A stretch of DNA of 64,000 bases from the NCBI GenBank assembly GCA_935421135.1, contig OW285189.1, forward strand, positions 24,616,298 through 24,680,297, given 5' to 3'. Within the stretch, counting starts at the first letter, position 1. Each line of letters starts with the position of its first letter. Source of the stretch: Bugulina stolonifera (Eukaryota; Bryozoa; Gymnolaemata; Cheilostomatida; Bugulidae). Shown here piece after piece: positions 61,101-64,000 of the stretch. The translations under genes were made by a program, and so were the position numbers. Below the pieces are notes generated by a model. It saw only the letters and a list, made by a program, of their open reading frames with translations, was not told the DNA's origin and made no database searches.

Positions 61101-63960
61101 CTAAAGAATGAGGAGGACACATGGGAAGTGAAACTACAGCGTACTCTTATATCTACCCAGTCATCCATCCATTCAGCTACTAATGTAATGGCTTGTAAAC
61201 AGAGGTAGGAATCACCTATTCTCATACTAGGTATACATGTACATCCTAGTCTGTGTTCCTATACAATTGTATGTATGTGTGCATATATACTAGCCTGTGT
61301 TCTTACACATGATTACATGCACATGTATGTAAATATTGAATAGGTGTCTGGCAGAGAAAACATTTGAATGCAAATCTTTCACATTTGGATTCAATCGATG
61401 CATTCTACAAGATCAAACTTATGATGAAGTTAGCCAAGATAAACAATTTACAAATGTCGATGATGAGACGTACTATGCCCTTCCTACCTGCCCGCAAGGT
61501 AAGGAACTCAGCTAAGAAGTATCACAGAATAAATGAAATGAGTAAAATACTGGTCGTTAGCTCTAACTTTGTTTGGTGGGCTTCTGGTTTATTCTGAATC
61601 TTCTGTCATTTTGTGCAAGTCTGTTGATACTTCTTTTAATGACTATTCCAAAGAGAAAACACCAAAATTGTAATCGAAAATACCACCAATTTAAACAGCA
61701 CCACCATTCATGTCTGTAATGTGTGTTGTTATACACATTATTTATATCCATACATACATTGTATACACTCCGTATACATACTGGATACACACTATTTCCT
61801 GTGTATATTTCAGCTACAACCAATGGTTTCTCTCAGCTCTTGCTAGCGGTCAAAGCTATGAGTAATGGTATATCTGAGTTTGTGTTACCCAAGCTGAACA
61901 AGGCTATAGAGTTGGATCCATATGTGGGACTACCCAGAATCCTCAAGGCTCTTGCCATGTTGTGAGTTCCTCCCATGTTCCTGTATAATCTCTGATTGTG
62001 TAGTAGTTATCCTAGTGTTGGATAATACATTGGGAAGATAACTACCAGCAATCTTAGGGTAGCCCATTGATGTAATCGAATCCCAGCAGGCTAATATTGC
62101 AGCAAAATAATTCAAATGTCTTTAACTTGAACTGTTTATTTCAATGTGTTTATGTGAAAATAAAATAATAATTGCTGATATAAAATGTGTATTTAGTGGT
62201 GCGGATCCAAACCATAAGGAGGACGCCCTGTTATTACTCACTGAGGTAACGTTCACCACAGACTATGAGAGAGATCTAAAGCTCGCTGTGGAATATATAA
62301 TCAACAATGAACCAGAGGATGCTAAGAATAAGTTTGTAGTGAGTCATTACACCCATTGAGAGAGAAAAATATCTATACAGTAGCTGTTTATTTGTATTTT
62401 TAATCTTGATATGAGATGCACATAACACAGCATATAAAAGTATATTATATGTAGATATGCATGTATGTACTAATAGAATGCTTACTTGTTAAAAACTTGC
62501 AGCATCTGCTAGCTAAAAGCACATATTTAGTATTCTCTCCTGTTTACAGTCGTAGGGAAAGAATAGATAGTTTAGAAATATGCTGTGGGAGTGACGATGT
62601 TATAATCACATATTAGACGTACCCTACCATGTTATAATTACATGTTAGACGTACCCTACCATGTATTCTGGTGTCAGCCCATACAGATACCCAGTAGATA
62701 GTACTGTATATCGTCAGAGAACATAGCAGTAACACTACTCAATGATTTGTAGGATTTGGCTCAGAAATACCCGGATGATCGAATGATTAACTTCCTTCGA
62801 CGTTCATACGTAAATATGGTGAGTAAAATAGAGAAATTACTTCCATTATACATATCGATCCTAAAAAGTATGAGATGTGTATTGCCCATTGTTAGTTTGT
62901 TTATTTCATAGATATAGTAGTATGTAGTGTATATGTACTGTATGCGTGCCGTAGGCATGCCGTAGGCATGCTTTTGGTGTACTATGTACTGTAGGCGTAC
63001 TGTATACGTACTGTATACGTACTGTATGTGTACTGTATGCGTACTGTAGGTGTGCCATGTACTGTATGTGTAAGGTTATCATAGAATACTAACTGTTCCA
63101 TTTATTCAGAATGATGCCAGGGGTCCAGAGATTGCTGCTGACTATATTGGGTTGATACTCCAAGACTTATCAAACGCTACCGACGAAATTAAAGAGTTGC
63201 GAACAATTTCTCCTGCATCCCCCAGGCCAGAGTAAGTATATGTAATGGATATGTGGAATGTTATCTTCAGAACTGTTTGCCAACATTTACATGTACTAAG
63301 TATAGCATATACAGAGCTGTTCATCTATTCGTCGCATATATTATAATTTATTTATAGTGTATATATACATGTAATCTATTTATAGCATAATTATAATCTA
63401 TTTTTAGCATATACGAAGCAGATCAACTGTATTTAGAGGGAAAATGGGGTGATCTGATCGCCAAGTGCAATTCTATTGAAGGAGAGAAAAACTATCTGGG
63501 ATACAGTGAGGGTAGTGCACTAAGAGCATCTGTTCTGCAGTTGCACCAGTTTGCATTAATTCAGGTTGGTAGTCTGGAGTTGTCCTCTCTCTAGATTCTA
63601 TACAAACTGCCAATACAAACCCACAGACACGCAGTGTGAGGTCATTTGGGTATTGAGTAGTATTCCAGGTTACGTGGCACTTGATGTGATAACTCCAATA
63701 ATGCTGTAATAATTATAATATTAATTTTTTCACTGAATTTGCAAATGAAGTGTTGGATGCGATAAATATTAGTTGGTTCATATAGTACTTGTCTAGTGCA
63801 TTATAGTATTCATGTATATTGTGATAACAGAGTGTTATAATATAACATTTAGAGAGGTGAATATAAGGCAGCTGCACAGCTCTACCAAGAAGTTGAACGT
63901 GTCAACAGGTTATCAGCATTCATGTACGCAGCTCAGACCTACGCTGAACTAATCGAGTCT
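27312..63960 (+). CDS. Giant secreted protein with PAN/Apple-like and TPR-like repeats (3' end beyond window)
   Basis: Exon 1 (27312-27501) starts MTGPRVISGFICLALLTVVH, a signal peptide. Further exons: 34635-34687, one ending 35811 (start unclear), 35933-36021, 36632-36801, one from 36890 (end unclear), 37361-37509, probably 37654-37716, 37867-38031, 45781-45924, 46108-46268, 46694-46838, about 47066-47218, 48123-48279, 58493-58639, 58880-58986, 59402-59555, 59677-59891, 60153-60322, 61069-61204, 61344-61498, 61814-61961, 62197-62338, 62753-62818, 63110-63231, 63408-63564, 63853-63960. Most join in phase. The exon at 36632 (AVCIHACRVRPWCQSVDWSY) and the exons at 61069-61498 (CLAEKTFECKSFTFGFNRCI) look like PAN/Apple modules, which bind proteins or sugars outside cells. 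Several others are helical, TPR/SEL1-like (YEHSLEMMSKALQTDK; GEYKAAAQLYQEVERVNRL). An extracellular role is inferred; no orthologue is recognised. Transposons expand several introns. Confidence 0.72.
29144..29806 (-). repeat. 3' LTR
   Basis: Downstream LTR in element orientation. It carries a TATA-like CTATATAAAGGG (29460-29471, minus) and an AATAAA poly(A) signal (29412-29417, minus) about 45 bp further on. This gives the U3-R-U5 order expected for an LTR. Confidence 0.88.
29807..29817 (-). other. Polypurine tract of the LTR element
   Basis: The minus strand reads TGAGGGGGCTA directly before the 3' LTR start TGTGATGG. Position and purine run fit a plus-strand primer, with two pyrimidines. 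Confidence 0.65.
29848..33060 (-). CDS. gag: Gag-like polyprotein of the LTR element, 1070 residues
   Basis: A single uninterrupted frame starting about 310 nt after the primer site. Residues 1-180 resemble retrotransposon Gag capsid: SYNGQEDVELFIEDFTAMAG, then RDYAALIRRLMATAFEGAPP. Residues 210-310 hold three copies of a proline repeat of the type PVxVxEPIPTRPK. A long Ser/Thr/Pro-rich linker follows. Near residue 750 is a C2H2 finger (CAKCGFSGTLKRLNIHIWQH) and a second Cys/His cluster (FYCRCGRSSVSRDALGHHF), in place of the usual CCHC knuckle. The C-terminal 250 residues are Pro/Ser-rich and basic. At 1070 residues it is two to three times a usual Gag, and the frame has no stops, suggesting recent selection or recent insertion. 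Confidence 0.85.
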   Translation of the reverse strand: MDQIRNLLQQVMYQAEQDLKTLSYNGQEDVELFIEDFTAMAGRCNWNDRARLIRLRAALHGPAQECGRPRSVEGIFSRLREQYGLSAREARWKLSTLEQPAHTSLRDYAALIRRLMATAFEGAPPASLEEWTVEKFCLIVHNRGLRWYYTWLLPDDMEEALETGTAFLRNKDGKASPPKPQEELPADLLRKALHTLLQKCQETDDGPTDTSEPIPVDEHIPTEVKPKKSGPNHNGRPQRPTDISKPVPVEEPIPTRPKDRSSHSKQKIPRITSPSHSRPTVSLTPVTVDEPIPTRPKPGKKQLHSKPDMNEVTTDHPPRLKGRLTSPAQSNQTSQGKPDLSSTQKYQQDLATSRPDTTQQLIPSKIQYTPTDDLSCVELPDTTVQVRGLRIDTEQTVLDQIEELPLNLSKNVQVSIARHDPEDAKYRVADLHDIIPTTEIQSILPAVQIERAKSSFTEFSIAEQVQPKIQIAELSKSHEADQKQSKATIAVFPRLFDESNKENVPKALPTIEPIAHPSASINTTAHRRVVLSRPVLHQSACIPTCGNLCTLRVTGEANNSTRILSHSCMDETATPSSTDHSNQPVSTAEGKQISVLPVRTESELEVQSTPVGLSGMNSLSLPTRHRPVGTEEDSPEHSHRREHELEGGGYTSDELCVVDASPLRKTLTPDGTPPPTPPPVTSTLKLATIKLHKLTDKLPIESSQHSGATKPWISTFTQQARDDLARRSQPNLKCAKCGFSGTLKRLNIHIWQHFARFYCRCGRSSVSRDALGHHFSRRSSICGKRLFLTDGPSYGALMEWWGVKDPPPFLPCCPTMDGQSGTNKPVYLPSTSSTRKRPPKRRHSPSPEQTPDSAPSDATSSSSSSPTTPAGPSPWRPPASTSAVSVGPPGRRGRLPSWKTRPAPRKSMPAAQSGPLYEGSPPKVSCAASCTASPVLLIEPLQSRPTLEVSPHRSPYTPVRDLLRAAPDSPAVQFPPPASPVLTQPNATCPASPDPSFMQQLAELKPRIHYLASRQQVGDTLRQHLEPLYAREIALRELANQHLKPPPTTPARASRLGYSIQRIYTVPYPS
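33374..33393 (-). other. Primer binding site matching tRNA-Leu
   Basis: The minus strand reads TGGTGGCAGCGGTGGGATTC one base after the 5' LTR. This is complementary to the 3' end of animal tRNA-Leu (acceptor stem, CCA and part of the T arm) over 20 bases. Confidence 0.88.
33395..34057 (-). repeat. 5' LTR
   Basis: Upstream LTR in element orientation and therefore its promoter. TATA-like CTATATAAAGGG is at 33711-33722 and AATAAA at 33663-33668, both on the minus strand. It ends CCATTACA next to the tRNA-Leu primer site. Confidence 0.88.
34722..35550. repeat. 33-bp minisatellite in an intron of the secreted-protein gene
   Basis: About 25 copies of a 33-bp unit (GAGGTAAATACGTGTAAGTA plus AGTGGTTGATGCT) with variable positions. 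It begins about 35 bp after the donor at 34687 and runs up to the next exon. The unit is divisible by three, so two minus frames stay open throughout (Pro/Tyr- or Leu/Ile-rich); these are artefacts. Confidence 0.93.
38575..38670. repeat. Short imperfect tandem repeat
   Basis: Four diverged copies of GTAGCCTTGGTTTACACAGG followed by TACAT, in the 7.7-kb intron. Confidence 0.7.
39285..45413. mobile_element. Foldback-type element with long inverted arms
   Basis: Arms of about 1 kb, 39425-40475 and 43868-44902, are inverted copies of each other (for example ATGAAAGCTGAGACTCCGCT at the left and its complement at 44820-44850). Each arm holds diverged subrepeats of about 350-420 bp marked by GGAACAGGAAGTGGGCGGAG-like words (39730, 40080, 40497). 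The outermost sequences are related ACTCGAGTCA/ACTCAAGTCAAG tracts starting with GCAGACA. No transposase was recognised in the 3.4-kb centre, where only short broken frames occur. No target duplication was found and the superfamily is unknown. Confidence 0.6.
42172..42426 (+). mobile_element. tRNA-Leu-derived SINE
   Basis: The head (42172-42263) keeps a tRNA-like layout: acceptor GTTGGTG pairs with CACCAAC, the A box is TGGCCGAGTGGTCTA, and the T arm GTGGGTTCGCGTCCCAC is intact. The length suits a class II tRNA with a long variable arm. A 130-bp unrelated body and a TATTA-repeat tail follow. The tail and body make this a SINE rather than a host tRNA gene. It lies inside the foldback centre. 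Confidence 0.78.
46262..46497. repeat. 25-bp minisatellite made of copied splice donors
   Basis: About nine copies of GATGTAAGTAGTGTCTTTGG plus TACCA. The first copy is the real exon end and donor (CAGAT|GTAAGTAGT at 46268). Every later copy repeats AGAT|GTAAGTAGT. Confidence 0.92.
47330..48026. repeat. 32-bp minisatellite in an intron
   Basis: About 21 copies of GTGAGGTAGAGGCTGTGTTG plus TGATGTACGGCA with very few differences, so it is recently expanded. The long minus open frames across it are artefacts. Confidence 0.95.
48287..48872. repeat. 37-bp minisatellite, left part, host site of two transposons
   Basis: Units of the form ACCCTTATATAGTAACATGT plus TATACAATATGTACATT begin right after the donor of the exon ending 48279. 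The array continues at 56132-56608 and 58393-58450, so it was interrupted by the two insertions that follow. Confidence 0.93.
48873..49203 (+). repeat. Left terminal inverted repeat
   Basis: About 331 bp, GC-rich, ending in poly-C and CCACCCGTCC tracts. It contains the self-complementary core GCGCGCGCGTACGCGCGCGC near 49135. It is nearly identical to the inverted right repeat; small length changes in the C run were noted. Confidence 0.93.
49205..49702. repeat. Internal ~31-bp minisatellite next to the left TIR
   Basis: About 16 copies of TCACATCGGGATGCATCGGG plus AAGCTTCGGAA or shortened forms. The units shrink towards the right (CATCGGGAGGCTTCGGATT only). It lies only on the left side of the element. 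All three forward frames stay open across it, which is an artefact. Confidence 0.92.
49760..50160 (+). other. 5' leader exons of the polymerase gene with tandem exon-intron duplication
   Basis: TACTATTTAAGG near 49751 is a TATA-like site. Two related segments (about 49830-49881 and 49997-50063) share AACAGAGACA then CTACTAGTCAGC, GATCAGAGATGTCAACAAG and a donor GGTTAGTGCTAAAT. Each is followed by a related intron ending TTTTTATAG. The longest shared frame reads LPTSQRLIRDVNK in copy 1 and LPTSQHLIRDVNK then stop in copy 2. This could be 5' UTR or a short coding leader; the real start codon of the polymerase is therefore uncertain. Confidence 0.5.
50161..55122 (+). pseudogene. polB: Protein-primed family B DNA polymerase with N-terminal zinc fingers, one frameshift
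   Basis: Two C2H2 fingers lie at the N-terminus (CQLCGLVLKTAFSLDRH before the ATG at 50254; CPVCGGCFDGRRKLGHH after it). A CFFRCLAMMYD...KHFSWIKNVDSF region and a third finger start (CKLCDGAF) follow. Exonuclease motifs are YDIECF (about residue 434) and GFNSQKYDLN (about 567). Polymerase motif A is DANALYLY near 52750, an HGCYWHGHEC block lies near 53005, motif B is KLVGNSAYGK near 53664 and motif C is DTDS at 54172-54183. The exons end 53837, then 53929-54020, 54135-54675 and 55006-55122 (TAG), all in phase; the intron at 53838 uses a GC donor. The first frame stops at 52432-52434, while homology continues in the -1 frame from about 52405, so the copy is broken once. All catalytic motifs remain. 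Confidence 0.87.
55123..55807. other. Right internal region of the Polinton-like element
   Basis: Holds a (GAT)n tract at 55141-55185, a GC-rich stretch with an open frame rich in Arg/Ser (55294-55521), and at 55531 a second copy of the TIR tip (AGTAGTATAGTCAGCG). No recognisable protein domain was found. The (GAT)n open frames are repeat artefacts. Confidence 0.5.
55808..56131 (-). repeat. Right terminal inverted repeat
   Basis: Inverse of 48873-49203 and ends ACTGACTATACTACT. The high match to the left repeat points to a recent insertion or to end homogenisation during replication. Confidence 0.93.
56132..56608. repeat. 37-bp minisatellite, middle part
   Basis: Continuation of the array left of 48873, with the same variant units (CTCATATTATAGTAACATGT). 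The first six bases are the duplicated CATGTC target; the last two, TA, are the Tc1 target. Confidence 0.92.
56609..58392 (+). mobile_element. Tc1/mariner-type DNA transposon, complete but inactive
   Basis: The ends are CAGTGCTGTGCATAATTCAG (left) and its exact inverse (right). They match over about 25 bp and then weakly. TA flanks both sides (56607-56608, 58393-58394), the target of this superfamily. The 1784-bp unit holds one transposase reading frame with three in-frame stops. It lies in the same minisatellite as the Polinton-like element. Confidence 0.93.
57008..58030 (+). pseudogene. Tc1-type transposase with three premature stops
   Basis: One reading frame from the ATG at 57008 to TGA near 58030, about 340 codons as in Tc1 transposases, with no frameshift. 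It is interrupted by TGA at 57125, TAG at 57416 and TGA at 57932. The N-terminal part is a helix-turn-helix DNA-binding region (FIAQKAGCSLKGVQ; RRLTSVELSRDL). The DDE catalytic residues remain: VIFIDEST (first D), WIFQDDNAPCHRTK (second D) and QSPDINPIEKLW (E). The stops make it non-coding for active enzyme, although the catalytic residues have not drifted. Confidence 0.92.
58393..58452. repeat. 37-bp minisatellite, right remnant
   Basis: The last one to two units of the array before the exon at 58493. Confidence 0.85.
60453..61090. repeat. 60-bp minisatellite made of copied acceptor plus exon start
   Basis: About 10.5 copies of exactly 60 bp. Each has CCTTTGATTACAG|TGTCACC, a complete 3' splice site and exon start, then GTGTATGGTGTACCGATACA. 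The last copy is the real exon start at 61069. The unit equals 20 codons and stays in frame from a stop at about 60810 to the exon. Confidence 0.94.
62940..63070. repeat. Irregular GTACTGTA-type short tandem repeat
   Basis: Degenerate repeats of GTACTGTATGCGTACTGTA and GCCGTAGGCAT in an intron. Confidence 0.6.
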
Positions 63961-64000
63961 GTAAGTGCACACTATACTATACAATGTGTATTCATCTACT

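Overview
This window is nuclear DNA from a multicellular animal. Genes are split by short GT-AG introns, the background is AT-rich with many TACATGTA words, and two genes have clear animal orthologues: the C-terminus of a septin-7 and a complete syntaxin-17. Small introns, a compact layout and many intronic minisatellites fit a sponge or another early-branching invertebrate. That placement is inference; no species can be read from the sequence.

Layout. 1-1062 holds the last three exons of a SEPT7-like septin (+). 2439-5490 holds a complete six-exon STX17 (-). 5.5-10.4 kb is repeat-rich: a palindromic MITE, a tRNA-derived SINE, and a broken CR1/L2-like retrotransposon inserted into a second MITE copy. 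11628-12981 is a two-exon ankyrin-repeat gene (+). 13-18 kb is mostly non-coding and contains a hAT-like non-autonomous element inside a 17-bp minisatellite. 18.1-19.6 kb has weak exon-like islands. 19872-23580 (-) and 23729-26211 (+) are two complete multi-exon genes of unrecognised family that share a 148-bp divergent promoter. From 27312 to beyond the window end runs one very large plus-strand gene. It encodes a secreted protein with a signal peptide, at least two PAN/Apple-like cysteine modules and many TPR-like helical repeats.

The introns of the large gene hold most of the mobile DNA. Intron 1 carries a gag-only LTR retrotransposon in antisense (29144-34057: 663-bp LTRs, tRNA-Leu primer site, no pol). 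The 38.0-45.8 kb intron carries a long foldback-type inverted repeat and a tRNA-Leu SINE. The 48.3-58.5 kb intron is a 37-bp minisatellite into which two DNA elements have inserted. One is a 7259-bp element with ~325-bp terminal inverted repeats and a 6-bp target duplication that encodes a protein-primed family B DNA polymerase (48873-56131). The other is a Tc1-type transposon with a dead transposase (56609-58392).

The two most unusual things are the compact Polinton-like element, which has a polymerase but no visible integrase, capsid or packaging genes, and a recurring pattern of minisatellites built from host splice sites. Donors are multiplied in STX17 and at 46268, and an acceptor is multiplied at 61069, where the 60-bp unit would add 20 codons in frame per unit.
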